In this document: positions 13,241 through 26,009 of the stretch, in pieces
Position numbering within the stretch: position 1 is the first letter of the stretch
Layout of the letters: every line of letters starts with the position of its first letter
NCBI GenBank assembly: GCA_034670405.1
Contig: JAXDDX010000018.1
Span: 2,914,501 to 2,978,500, forward strand
Source: Hoplostethus atlanticus
Taxonomy: Eukaryota; Chordata; Actinopteri; Trachichthyiformes; Trachichthyidae
Reading direction: 5' to 3'
Length of the DNA stretch: 64,000 bases
The notes under the pieces: generated by a model
Told to the model about the DNA's origin: nothing
The model's input: only the letters and a program-made list of their open reading frames with translations
The model's database searches: none
Translations under genes and position numbers: made by a program

Positions 13241-14235
13241 TTTCCACTTAAGTTTGTATTTTGCCAAACAACATAACTGCTGGGGTGGATCATCACATTC
13301 ATTAGGTTAACATATTCCTTGGAGATAGTTGAAGTATAGGGTAAAACTGGGTTATGGGCCCGTTTTGATCTGCTCAGTTTTGATGTCCTTTAGTGTGGGA
13401 GCTTAGACAGACATCACTATGTAGAATAGACTATTAAAACCTGCCTGGTGGTCGGTGGAGTGGCGAGAAACAACACCCCAGACTCTCACTACAGAGGAGA
13501 GTAGATTACCCGTGTGGATGCGCCAATTAGGATTTTTCCACCCATTACCAATTACACAATCTCTTCATATGAAAATTGCAGGATACCGATCAGATAATTG
13601 TTTATTAATAGGCTAAGAGATACGAGTCGGACGTCTTTGCACAGAAATCGTTAGTTTGAGTAAATGGGTTTAGATAAAGATCCTCCGCTGATAAATGGAG
13701 TGAATGTTATGTTTACGGCTAGTAGAGAAATGCAATGCAACAGAGTGATGGTGACTAAGGGGTGATGCAAATGGCTCAAATTTTCTGCTTCACAGAATCA
13801 GACTGGAATAATGAAATGAAATTAACCGATCGCCAGTAAAGATTACCGGATTGAAGCGCGTGCATTTATCCATGTACGTGAAGTGTTTGATATGCAGACT
13901 TAATGCCATTACTCACGGGGGCTATACCTTAAGTCCAGTCTGATTTGCTTTGATTGCGATGTATCATTCAGCCGTATCTAGATCCATTCCACAACCTGTA
14001 ACACCGAACAGTGAACTACCGTAGGCTTGACTAGTATAAAGTGCACCGCACACACAAAAAACATTTATTCTGTTTAGTCTATTTGGCCTATGTTATCCGA
14101 TTTATATCGTTAAGATTTAAGCCATTCAGAAATATTTTCTTGATCGACAGCCCATCACATATCTTTAACAATCCAAACACACATGCCCAACAAACCACAC
14201 CAACTTTTTGGTTTATTTTGCCATAATTCCAATAC

Positions 14236-14460
14236 CTGTGCCAGAGACTTCTCAATGTGCGCTTGTCGCGTAATCCGTCTGTAGCTGATATTTCCCCCGG
14301 TGATCCCAGAGGCAGGTGTCTAACCCTCAAACCTCCGTCTCAGTGGTATTATCAAAATTACTTCGGCAGGCAGCAAATCCATTAAAACGACGTATAACTT
14401 TCCGCATCAGATTCAAGGATCCCACGTCTCACAGTCGTCAGGCAGCCGTTTATATATAAC
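14236..14460 (-). promoter_or_regulatory. Candidate pcdh1 promoter and 5' untranslated exon
   Basis: On the minus strand a TATA-like TATATAAA (about 14458..14450) is followed some 30 bases downstream by a CpG-richer stretch, then about 190 bases later by CTGGCACAG|GTATTGG, a good splice donor (last exon base 14236). CpG dinucleotides are commoner here (13.4-15.3 kb) than in the surrounding AT-rich DNA. This would give an untranslated exon 1 spliced to the acceptor at 6297, as the first coding exon requires. The orientation and start site are inferred; there is no transcript evidence. Confidence 0.35.
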
Positions 14461-16250
14461 ATTTTAAAATAAATTAAATTTCTGTCCACGGAAATATTCT
14501 ACACGTTATGAGCGGATTGTATCAGATTGGTTTTATGATAACGTTGGGAAATGAATCGTCTCATCCCATAGGAGTAGCCTACTGTATGCCATTTTCAATC
14601 CTCAACAACTGATCCCTGCCAAGATATGCACTCGTTTGGTGCATCCCTTTGGTCCAAGTTTCTCCAGCGCTTCTCCTGTTATAGTAAGTAAGGCGCACTC
14701 TAAAGACGCACAGACTATCCTAATATTAGCATTATAAATGTAATTTCCAGCAACATAAATCAGAGTAGCCCGCACCTAAAACAGGATTCCATCTGAAGCA
14801 TTTCCAGAGAGCAAGTGATGAGATATTGTGGGTAGGTTTAGTTGCTCCTCTGCCTCTCTCTCTCTCTCTCTCTACTCATCGGAGCGTGGGAGGAGGTGGG
14901 GCTCCCGTCCACCGCAGCACACGGCAACTTCACAATCACATCATATTATGCCTGGGCTGCCTACCAGGAATATGTTTAATACCTTTAGTTTTAGAAGATC
15001 TCATCAAACTAGGTCACCTAAAAGAGAAATAGACGCTAGGCAATAAACACCTCGTGCAATCACTAATCTTATCTAGCGTTTACCTTTTTTTTGCTGTAAA
15101 ATTAAAGATTTAACGCATTGATCATATAACTTTTGTCCAAATGTAATGTAACAGGTAGCCCGCACTGATGATTTACTTGTTGATTTGCATTGGATGTAGC
15201 AAAGTGAGTAACCTAAGATGGAAGCTGGGTGCATATGGGCGCTATTTATTCATTTGGCGCCACCCTCAGGCGGTTATGATAAGCGAGGGAAGTAATTCAC
15301 TCGTCTCAATCATCTCGGGATATTAGGGGAATTGATTGTTAACGATGTTTGATGTTTGAGTAGTGCACATTATTGAATTGGTCTCTTGCCAGTGAGCACA
15401 ATGACAATCAATTCTACAGTACAAAGGCTTTGTAGTTAGTGCACCTTGGAATAAGACACTTTAGTTATCTCTGACATCATCTGTTAAAAACTGCAGCAGT
15501 GTAATTAAAAAACAATGCATTTTCTTAGGGCTATAAATCAGCATTGCTCATCAGGGAGCAAAATCCATCCGCCACACTCTTCCTTTCTTCCAACACTAAC
15601 GCCAGTGTTCATAACTGCAAAAGCAGAAGCAATGGACCAGGAGCAATGAGTCAAATGCAGGGTTTAGTCACAAAAGAGAGCCTTGAGCAATGTTCTCCGG
15701 AGAAAACATGATTTCCTATCTTCCCCAGCCATTCTGAGGGAAGAGTTTATCAGAGAGTTTCCAGTTTGTGATCCTTTACTCCTCCTCCTGTCTCTCATTA
15801 ACTGCAAATACACAGCTGTTGGGTTACGTCTCCAGGGCTCCCATTAAGGGCTGCCACTCAAGCTTACAGTGTCCCAGAGCCAATCATATTAGAGTTCCCG
15901 CCCCCGCACCGCCACTGAGATGCAGGTCTTCACCAGTCGTAAAAATAATAATATGGGAGCATTCACACAAGTGACCCAAGGGCTCTTTGTGATGAGGACA
16001 GGTAGCATTGTAGAGGAACAATAGTTAACATGTACACCAAATAGAAACAAAATCATACTAATAATACAAGTGACACAACAGTCTGGTAGAGGTGAGGACC
16101 AGTGGAGTTTTAGAACAGTTGTCACCTATAGGGGCCAACAAGTCACATCTATCAAATTTCACTCATTTTAAGAAGGGACCTTTTATAATCACAGACCAAT
16201 AAAATCCAAATTCTTCTTTTCTTGTAAATATAAGTGATCATCTCCATCCT
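14461..16250. other. Upstream region with possible regulatory DNA, no gene seen
   Basis: No coding signal. It is richer in CpG than its surroundings to about 15.35 kb. At 15.52-15.95 kb there is a balanced-composition stretch with no microsatellite or transposon signature, containing GAGCCAATCA (a CCAAT box) and a C-rich CCCGCCCCCGC (an Sp1-type box) about 20 bases apart near 15.88-15.91 kb. It may be a distal promoter or enhancer of pcdh1 or of a gene outside the window. Confidence 0.35.
14853..14873. repeat. (CT)n microsatellite
   Basis: About ten CT units, some 400 bp upstream of the candidate pcdh1 promoter. Confidence 0.9.
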
Positions 16251-17379
16251 GTACAGTTTCATTTAATAGAAAAAAAAAAATCATATTTACCTGTTCGTGA
16301 ATAAGTTTTAACGATTCTCATACTGGGTTTTAGTACAAAAATCTCACAAGGTGTTTGAAATGTGTCTTCATGTGTAAGTGTTACGGTATAAAGTTCTTTG
16401 GTTCTTTCATAATGGACACAAATCCTCATAACATTGCTGTTGCTGTCAAGTCTTTCAAAGCACGCATGTTGAAATTCATCTCTTGTTCTTTGAAAGCTGA
16501 TCAGCAAAGAGAGACAGAAATTGCACTGAGGCTATGACACAACAGTGATATTGTCTGTTTCAGGAATGACAGAGCATAGGCTGAACCTGACTCGTTTGAT
16601 CTCTTTTTTTAGTCAGTTGAAAGAGTACAGTTCTGTTTGATTCCCACTCACATTTTCCTGATGGCCAAATCTGCAAAAGAGGAAAAAGACATGGGTAATC
16701 AATGCATTAGAACAACGGCAGAGACTGCGCTCAAGGTCTCCTAACTTCCCCAAAAGAGTCTGCCCATCATATCTGGCCAGTATATTCTGCATAGCCAGTG
16801 CCAGAGTATTATAGCATTATACTTTGCAGTACATGATGCGTAATGCCTTTGAGCATGGTAAGGTTTGGATTTGTCATTTTTGATAATTTTATTGCAAGTT
16901 TTAATCCCCCAGAATTTTAATAACCCAAAGTCAACAATAGTTTTACAATGATCATGCCATATATTTTCTTCAAATCCATTCAATTATCCCAAATTTGTTC
17001 TACAGTTGTAGAAGCATACACAAACCGTGGCCGTGTGATCTGTATACATTGACATGTATCCCTTTATCACACACCACACGCAGAGTCAGCTGTTTACAAA
17101 AGAAACATTGATACACAGGAGTCTGATTTCTAGTCTGATTAATAGTCTTCTCCTTAAAATAGTTGCCAATTACTTATGAATTGTTCCTGAGTGCATGTGA
17201 CAATCTTTCAAGTGGAAGGAAATTCATGCCTTTCTCATACCAGAGATGTCAGGTTTTGTTAATGTTTACGTAACCATCAATCCAAAGTTGAAAAATGCAT
17301 AACCTTGCAGCATACCAGCACAGCCGTAGAATATTTCTAAACTTAGACACTGACTGTTCCCAGAATACAAACCAGGGTG

Positions 17380-17960
17380 TTCAAAGTTAAAGTGCATCCT
17401 AGAATGCCTTCAATGACTTCCTTGATATCGTACCAGTATGCTGCATTCTTTGGACAAGTCCAGGATACATGGAAATAAGTGGCCTTATCCATATTACATA
17501 AAAAATGTCATATTTTATATAACAGAGGTTACATGGAATTTATGGATGAGCTTAAATTGTGTTTCATGGATTTATTGCAAAAAATCATCTTTTTTGCATT
17601 CAGAAGGATCCTCTTCCATTCATCATCCTCAATAGTAATCCCTACGTCTAATTCCCAGGAGCGTCTACTAGCATTTATAATGATTTCATCCACACCAGCA
17701 ATCCTTTTCTGAACGTAACTCAGTATTTTCTGAACCATGGCAGATTTCAGGAAGACCTCCTCTATATTATTAATTTCTACTTTAGTTATATATTCTGATA
17801 CAGAGTTTATGTAACTTAATTGCAAATAACAAAAGATTTGAGCTTGGTCTAACCCAAACTCTGTCAGTATGATTTCATGAGATCTCCATGAAACAGATCT
17901 TTTATTTTGGCTATCCCTAATTCATTCCACAATTTGAAACCCATGTCTGTGCAGGTAGGC
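17380..17960 (-). mobile_element. L1-type LINE remnant, ORF2 C-terminal region
   Basis: An open stretch of 98 codons (17825..17529) contains ASRRSWELDVGITIEDDEWKR, which matches the WE-DLG-x-I-x-x-x-x-W segment downstream of the RT domain in fish L1-clade ORF2. Further along the same strand, CPKNAAYWYDIKEVIEGILG (near 17.4 kb) matches the C-terminal CPK-x-x-x-YW segment. The frame breaks between the two, and neither the RT core nor a tail is recognisable. Confidence 0.6.
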
Positions 17961-20900
17961 TAGGAAATGAAGTAGGAAATGACGATTATTTACAGTGGGT
18001 GCGAGGCAGGTTTCTAAATAAACATGGTGGTATATGCTTGAAGAAGTCTTAATTCCACAATTAAATGGACACAAGTAAAAAGATCAAGATAGTATCAGTT
18101 GTTTATCACTGCAAATTACATTGTGTCTCAAACAGGACAGATGCTAATCTCAAATACACATCAGGCATCTACTTTTATTCCACTTTGCTTCTATTCTATT
18201 TGGAATATTCCTTGTTCCACTTGTAGTTTAGTTTTGCATATGTGATACTTTGCAGTTATCATTTTAACATTCCACCTGGTAATTCAGGTGTATTTCATGT
18301 CAATAAAAATGATATCGCAAGAAAAAAAAAGAGAGATAGCCCTAGTAATCATTCTCTCCATGTGTCCATGATCTAACAAATGAAATGTTGCAATTTACAA
18401 TTTAATTCCTTATAACACATTAATATCTGATGAGATTTAAAAGTGGTGTGGTTATAATGCTGTCAGATAGTGCCACAGAAAATGAATAACTCCACATCAT
18501 TCTTTTCTTATCAAGATTCTGCACAGTGTGTGTTTCTGATTGACAGCTACAAAGGTTGAACAATTTACCCGCTAATATTTTCACCAGCAGCTGTCAATTC
18601 AGTTATCACCTCACCTCATGCATGCTTTATCCCATTTCCAAACAACATCATACAAGAGACAGGTGAGAAACTTAGCAGTGAGATGGGCATTGATGTGATA
18701 AAGAAGGCTGAAGCAGAAGAGACATAAGTAAAAAAAGAAGATGATGGCTTGAAAAGGCACACACTCAGGCAGTGTGAATAATTATTAAATGAGAAGACAA
18801 GTGTCAGAAGCCTTTTTTCTGTTATGACAATGAAACATATTAAGGTGACACTATACCAGCACTTGTACTCTTTCCATGAAACAACATCAGGGTAGCCAGA
18901 TGAGGTCTGACTGTCAAGTGCCCAATATTTTAAATGGCCTTGCATTATGGCATCCTATAGGCATTTTTCTTATGAATACTCTCTGCTTCTTGCTCTCATG
19001 CTCTCATTTATGAGGAGAGAGTATACAGTAAACTTAAATCAAAACAAGAGGGAGCATTTGGACTTATGGTTGGACCCATGTGGTTTCGTTAATTAACACA
19101 ATGGCACTCTAGTAAGCAGAAGAGAAGAGTACCAGAGGTGGGAAGACGCACCTCTCTTGACACTTCCCTCTAGTAGGAAATATACTCTCTTGTTTTGAAA
19201 ATAGGGTTCTCTCATTCACTTGAGCGTCAAGTTCAACGACTTTTCAATGATATTCAAGGTCTTGTTTGGTGAAATTAAAGGACTCAAATTTGGAATGTTT
19301 TGGTTTAAGACAACATTGGTCCAAATTAGACATCATATAGGCCTCAAGTCAAGAAATCATGGTAAATTCATATTTTTTTTCCTCAGGATGTGAAGTGTTG
19401 ATCTTAGAGCAGAGAGAGCTAATGCATACTGAGGAATGTGGGTGCTATATTTTAATTTTAAAAAATCAATTCATTTTCATAAAAACTTTTAAGGTCTTAT
19501 TCTATTTTTCTCAAATCCACAAACCTTCAAGGACTATTAAGGCCCATGGCAACCCTGTGAAAAACAGACTCAGAAAGGTTTCATCTTCACAAAAGTGGAC
19601 TTCAAACATGCAGCCTGCAAATTAAATGAAATTGACTTTTAAATTCCCATTTTAACCCATTTATATAAATATGCGGGTGATAAATATACTACACTTAAGG
19701 TGTAAATAATCCTGTTAGCATCAACATCATGTAAACATGTTTCCATGACTGTTCCACAATCCTCAGGCCTCCTCGAAATATTCAATGCATTTATTTCAGC
19801 GCTATGGTATGCATTACTCATGGATGTGTCACTTTTTCTTAAAGGATTGGAGTTTTGCAGTGTGTTTAACCATGCCAGGAGCTAGTTTGCATTTCCTGTT
19901 TTTGCTCATTGTTTATGTTTGCCACTGGGTTGGGATTATATCCACATGATCCCCACAGCTAGGGATGCGTAGCAGAAAAAAATAACATGTCTGATAGTGA
20001 AACAGTGGGGCTTTAAAGTCTCCTGCAGTCATTTGCTCTCCCACCAAAATGCTGCACAGCTCAGCTGCTAACCCACCACCACCCAAAAAAGGAGATGGAA
20101 ATACCAAATTAAGCTGATTAACATTTTGGTCTTGCTTTTTAAAATGATTTGTGTACAAAGTTGTAAATTAATTCTATAGATTTGAACGGATTAGCAAATG
20201 CAGTGCCTTTCATAGCATTCCTCCAGTTTTGCAGTCTGAATTAGGGACTCAAGTAATTAAATTATGCATCAAATTCTGCTGTCTTGTTTTCTAAACTTTT
20301 ATTTATTGGGCTCATGCATAGTGTAAACCATTCAGTTGACTGCAGATTCACTAACAGTAGTTCAGATCTTTCAATAGATTTTTGGCTCCTCTTTGATGTA
20401 GTTTCAGGAAAATCATTGTGTTTCCAGGCTGACGATCAGCTATGAGGTTTAGTATAAATTACCTCCACCTTACCTACTTGGGCAATTTTGTAATAGAAAA
20501 AGATGCCATGCTGTGTACTGTGGGGTCAAAGGAACTGGATGCCTTGCTTGAGATGTGTCTTTGGTAATACTTGGCTCCAACCACAATGGGAATAAACCAA
20601 CTCTCTGTTCCAACCCAGATACTAACCTACTACATACTAATATGTACTGTATACTGTACACTCAAGTGATGACTCAGTTTACTATTACCAGTGGATCGGT
20701 CAGATTGCAGTATACACAAATATTACATCACATGACCAGGCCATGCTATAAAACACAGTTGAAAATTAAAATGAGCCTACTTTTCATCAATTAAATGTAA
20801 CAGAAAAAAGTATCCATTGAGACCCGAGAGAGTTAAAACATACCAAAGAGCGAATGAACACCTGGGCTCCCAAAATTCACAAACACTGAAATCAGGCTGG

Positions 20901-21000
20901 TGCTATCATTTTTATACCCTCCCCCACTCCCCAGTATCCTAAAGAGCTACCTGCTACACCTGCCCACGCTTTGAAAGGTCACCATCCCAGTGGTCAGTAA
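17961..21000. other. Gap with no recognisable gene
   Basis: AT-rich non-coding DNA with short chance reading frames only. 20.16-20.45 kb lacks repeat signatures and has several TAAT/ATTA and ATGCAT cores; it might be conserved non-coding sequence, which cannot be judged without alignment. Confidence 0.4.
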
Positions 21001-21269
21001 ACCTCTATTCTTGTGGATCTGGTAACACACCCACGGCCTAGATAACCTATGCATGAATTGGAATTTCTACAGGGTTCCAAATAGTCCTGTCTGGGGGTTT
21101 GTTGGCAGACTGGGGCAGGTGGAAAGGGTTCGGGTGTTGGTCTTATCAGGTTGGGGATGGGTAGCAGCTGGGGTGCAGGGGACAGGAGGTGAAGCCTGTG
21201 TTTGGTTCTGGTCGGGGGGAATATTAGAGTGTGGGGTGAATTAGGCTTCTGATACACTCTGCTTGTTCC

Positions 21270-22830
21270 TGTTTGGACTGTGGCCGTTCACCCTTGCCAA
21301 CAGTCTCCCTTCCAGCTCAGCAACCAGTTGATGTAATTGGGCGGCATACCTGGCAAACCCTTCAACAAAGCGTCTGTAGTAAGAGGCAAACCCCAGGAAA
21401 GACTGAAGCTTTGTGGAAGTGGTGGGCCCCTTCCATTCAGATACTGCATTGGTCTTTTCAGAGTTAGTGGTAACACCCGGTGCAGATATGCACCAAATGC
21501 TACAGGTTTAGCTCTTGGAGATGTTTAAGGACTAACTCGAGGCATTGCAGGTGCTCAGTGAAGGAGGAGGAGAAAATGACAATGTCATAGAGGTACAGTA
21601 CTGGTAACTCTGGTGTCCAAAGATAATACATTCCATGTCTCCATGCCTGACGCATGCCTAACGCATTGCAAAGACCACACAGCATTGAACTCAAATAATG
21701 CTTGTCGTTTTTGGCCACTGGTACCTGATTGCACCCACTTGCCAGGTCCGAAGTTGGGAACTACCCTACCCTAATGAGGGCATCCAGTTACTTCTCAATC
21801 AACAGGAGGATAAGCATCTTTCCGGGTTTTGGAGTTGAGCAAGCGATAGTTCACACTGTTGACTTACACAGAGTTGTATACCTCTATCCTTTTTCATCAC
21901 AACAGCAATAGGGGATGTATGCGGACTACAGCTTGGCCTGGCAATATCTGCTCTATTAACTCCTGGATGTGGGCTTTAAGTCCTTTTTCATTGTTAAAGC
22001 ACTAGCAGTAGAAACAATAATGCACAGATGACCATATTAACTTAGTCAATATCTGGTATTAGTTGTTAAATTATCAAAACAATTCCCACTGTGCATTAGA
22101 AGCAAACATGTGTTAATATTTGAATTAAATGGTGTGACAACAATTTGAGAAAACCTTACCAAATGGTGTGAACAATTTCATTTCAATTTCATACAATCTT
22201 TCTCAAAGGTCTGAAACTATTGATTTGTATTAGTTCTAAATAATGTATTCTTCAATAAGAAGTATCAACTGAGTAAAACATTTTTATTAGCTTTTGGTAA
22301 TTACAGCGGTGGCAGATTAGAGTTTTGTTTTGAGTTTCTCTTCTCATTCGGCCCTACTTCTCTCCCCTCTTGTTTTGAGCTGTCCGTGAGAAGTGGGGTA
22401 CCCCACCCCAAGTGTTTGGCGTCCAATTGGGCCTGTTGCCTATGGAGGCACTCTTTTAGCTCAGACATCTCATCTTTATGTTTAACGGCTATAGAATTTG
22501 TGTCTGCCTCACCCCTTCCCACTGCTTGAGGAATAGGCTTGGAGTCTAATTTTCCATGTCCACTTTCCCTCATCTGCCCACTTAATGGTAATGCAGCAAA
22601 GGTCTACAAAAGACATGGTCGGGTGAAAGGTACCTCTCTGTTTTAGTTCTCTACACAACATATCAACCTGAACAAACAAACCACAAACACCAGAATGTTT
22701 ACCAGAATATTTGAGACATTTTCTTTCTCTAAGGATATGAGCATAATGGGCATGAGTGACTTGACTTCGGAGACTGGAAGACAATTCTACATGATCAAAT
22801 GAGTCTGACATAGGGTTATTCTGACCTGTA
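21270..22830 (-). mobile_element. Ty3/gypsy retrotransposon remnant (gag piece, RT and RNase H piece)
   Basis: Read on the minus strand. From 21915 down: PIAVVMKKDRGIQLC, then DLASGYNQ-like TWQVGAIRY, the RT fingers of gypsy elements. Near 21600: LYLYDIVIFSSSFTEHL, the second half of the active-site region, where the usual LDDI is YDI (first catalytic Asp replaced). Near 21400-21300: GFASYYRRFVEGFARYAAQL, the connection to RNase H. At 22830..22300 an upstream stretch (ELKQRGTFHPTMSFVDLC, then a Gln-rich coiled region) is weakly gag-like. There are many stops and frameshifts, no LTRs were found, and the element is dead. Confidence 0.72.
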
Positions 22831-23639
22831 ATCTCAACTGTTCACTGTCAGCCTTAAATTGTCATACCAGCACATAGGTCACTCCTACTCTCTCTGTCAT
22901 TGTGTCTCACGTACAGGGAAACACAAACTAATGTGCAGGCACTGTGAAGTTCTTAATGTGGAGAGTTTGCTGATGCAAATCCACCACTGCAATTGGTGCT
23001 CTGGGTGCCAGCACTGTTTTCCCACAACTGTGTGCCGTATACCGTAGGGCTTATAAACACTACCGGGCTAAAAATATAAATAAAACATCTAAATCAGCCT
23101 CTTATCCTGACAACAACACCAAATGCAATAGAATCAAACTGCCTATAAAGTTACCCTTTTACTGGCCATCAATATAAGTCAGGATTTTAACAAAAACTCC
23201 ACAATGTTGAAAGAAAAGCTGGAGCAGCGCAGGTAACGGAGACAATAAAATACAAATCAAAATAAAGAGAATTAGAAACAAGGACATCAGGGGTTTGATG
23301 AGACAAGGAAGGGACCTGAGGAGGTATGGGAAGTGACAGATTGGGTATAGGTACTCAGACAAAGTTGGTGCCAAAAAAAGGGTAGGGCAAGCCTGGGGCT
23401 CAGGGGGGCTAAATGGGTGGCTTTTGGGCATACTAGGTGGGCATGCAACCAACACAATAAATCAAAACGTGAAAACAATTAGCAAATACGCAAAAATACA
23501 TTCACAGGTTCACTACACACCATAAAAATATCATAAAAATCAGTTTGCAGAGGGGATATGGGTCACCATTACTGCTGTGCTTTTTCAGCATGATACAAAT
23601 GTTAAAACTAAGTGTCTGGAAACACTATATCCTTTTCCA

Positions 23640-23979
23640 GCCTTATAAGCCTCAACAACTTTGTAGGATTCTTATATGACAGGTCACCTCTAAACCACAC
23701 CTGAATGTCATTTCATTGATTGGATCACCTGACTTCAATTACCCCCTTTCATAGAAGTCATTATCCTAGAGGTTTACATACTTTTTCCAGCTTAGGCTGT
23801 TAATGTTGGAACAATATGTTCGATAAAAACATGTAGAAGTAATTTTTTGTGTTATTTGTTAAATCACATTGTGTTTATCTGTTATGACTTAGATGAAGAT
23901 CACACCATATTTTAGGAGCCATTTATGCAGGAATGCAGGTAATTCAAAAGGGTTCACAAACCCTTTTCTTGCAACTGTA
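23640..23979 (+). mobile_element. Tc1/mariner-type transposon, 3' end
   Basis: The right end GGGTTCACAAACCCTTTTCTTGCAACTGTA matches the terminal pattern common to fish Tc1 elements (GTTCACA...TTTTCTTGC-ACTGTA), ending in the expected TA target base pair. The preceding AGATGAAGATCACACC and GGAATGCAGGTAATTC are also familiar from these elements' 3' flank. No transposase sequence or left inverted repeat is recognisable, so it is 5'-truncated or too degraded. Confidence 0.6.
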
Positions 23980-24399
23980 GCTTACATTAGCTATGTATAG
24001 TTATTAATAATGAATGAAGTTTACTGTTGCATATTAAGTGCACTGAAATTCTTCAATAGGATTCCCGAGAGTGATTGATGCAATAGATTGCACCCATATT
24101 TCCATCAGCACAGCCCTGGAGAACTTGATGCTGACTTTGTGAATAGAAAATCTTTTCCACAGCCTCAATGTGATGACACAGTATTGTATCAATGAAAAGT
24201 ATACACTTAATGACAGGGCAGTGATAAGCTAATTTCCTCCAGAAATCCTGTCTAGCATTTTCTTTCGCTGTTATCTTTTTGCACTGTTCATATTCATGTA
24301 ATAGTTTGTATGTCTCTTAAGAACATACATGTTAGTAATTGTGTTGAAATTGTCAGCAGAATATATTTAAATAAACCCACAATTATTTACAGTCTACAT

Positions 24400-24545
24400 C
24401 TTTTTTTTTTTAATCTTTTTTTCAATATTTATTGCTTATTTTTATATTGTAGTTGTGTGCTAATATTCTGTTTCCTTTTCCCCGCTGAATCCTATCCTAT
24501 CCTAATTTCCCCATGGTGATCAATAGTTTAATCTTATCTTAAATA
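24400..24545 (+). mobile_element. LINE 3' tail
   Basis: Ends in TTTCCCCATGGTGATCAATAG followed by TTTAATCTTATCTTA. The 'ccc-nn-ggg-GATCAATAAAGT + short tail repeat' arrangement is typical of fish L2/CR1-group 3' ends. Nothing coding is attached. Confidence 0.45.
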
Positions 24546-26005
24546 CGATACTCTGGACCTGTCCATGTTGCATGCGATTGCCGATTTGTTACAAACATCG
24601 CCCCTTTTAACGCTGTTTGTGAGTGCGCACATAGCCGGATTGGAAAACCTGGGGTGGAAAAAACAAGTTGATAACCATCTTTGTGGGGCCAGTTAGCCAG
24701 GATTGTCATTATTAGGTTTTATGAGGCCAGCCATCGCAAAGATACCCTGACTATGTTGTACTTACTTTGTGAGACAGACCCTTAGATGATAATAATACAA
24801 TAATGCAATTATTTCCAGATGCAGGACCAGAGAGCAAGAAATCAGTGCAGTGTAGTAAATCAATGCAAAATATTTTTTTGTCTGTTCAAGGATTATAGTT
24901 TGCAAACCTTTTCAAGACGGTGTATAAAACTTTACTTCAATAGACTCAGGCCATGCTAAATTTGAGTTTCCCTGTACTTTATCAAATCTGGTACACAGTT
25001 GTAGACTAGCTCCAATATTTGGAGTGACTGAGGAAACAGGATCAGGGTGAGAGCTGGAGCTCCTCACTCCCCCTCTTACATTTCAAAATCACCTGACACC
25101 AAATCCAAGATCTAGTCTAATTGATAGAACATTTTGTTTATTACTATTCCAAATGAACTTAAGAATTCCTAGGACATACATGGACAGCTACAAGAAAGAC
25201 ACCAGTGGGTGGATGAAATGCCCATTTGCCTGTCTATTAATTATTTCATTTTCATTATTAGTTTATTGGTAAAGCTTAATCTCATTCCCATGGGTCTAAT
25301 AATATTCAGAAACTATTCAGAATCAGATTCAGCTCTATTTAGGCAAGAGCTGCCGCAGGAAATTGTTTTTCTATTATTTTCAAATTATAAGAGGCTAATT
25401 AATGAACACCATATTCACGTTACACATGAGATAACAACCAACATTATTTTCCCACTTGGAGCAAATTACTACAAAATGGTGGGTGTGGGTGTGTGTGTCA
25501 GTCAGCCTGTCACACAGATCCTGTTGCATACAGTTAAAAGGTAGGTGCATTAAATGTTTTATCAAGAACAGTAGTCAAGCTCATCATCCATCTGACAGGT
25601 AAACACTGTTGACTGATTGTTCACTAAGCCCATAGTTACAAAAAATAAGGCACTATAATTTTGTATGAAATTGTACATATCAAGTGAAACAGGAGGCAGA
25701 ATAAAACAGGCAGTAGTTTGACAGAAATAGCGCAATGGAAAGGATGTGGTGGATGGGTGCATACACTTGCCTTTGACTGTGGTGGACTGGGTTCATGTCC
25801 AAACAACACTTTGTGCTTGTTTCTCAAAGGTCAGACCAGAATAAAAAATTACTTCTGGCTTCTAGTTTGATGTTAGCTGTTAGGTTGCCAAGATTATCAT
25901 GAGCTTTAGCAGTGGCATCAGGAGTGCCAAATACAACAGCCCCAAACTTATCTTTATGCAGTTGCAAAAAGTTTTGAGACATCCAATATGTAGTGTCAGT
26001 TAGGC
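24546..26005. other. Gap with no recognisable gene
   Basis: No coding signal. 25.14-25.46 kb is AT-rich but not repetitive, with runs of ATTA/TAAT cores and 'TTAATTAATGAACACC'; its texture suggests possible conserved non-coding DNA. Confidence 0.35.
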
Positions 26006-26009
26006 ACTC

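Larger units (their letters stand above)
6297..14235 (-). other. Probable pcdh1 intron 1
   Basis: Non-coding between the acceptor in front of the first coding exon (AG at 6298..6297) and a candidate donor (CACAG|GTATTG) at 14235. It holds an L2-group LINE fragment (8.8-9.7 kb), a broken THAP-domain exon (11.43-11.59 kb) and a GATA microsatellite (13.2 kb). The other parts (6.3-8.7, 9.75-11.4, 11.6-13.1 and 13.3-14.2 kb) show nothing I recognise. The far end of the intron depends on the promoter call and is less certain. Confidence 0.5.

Noticed and set aside
25735-25810. Possible tRNA-like promoter boxes (GGGTTCATGTCC) suggesting a SINE
   Set aside because: Only a weak B box; no matching A box at the right spacing and no tail.
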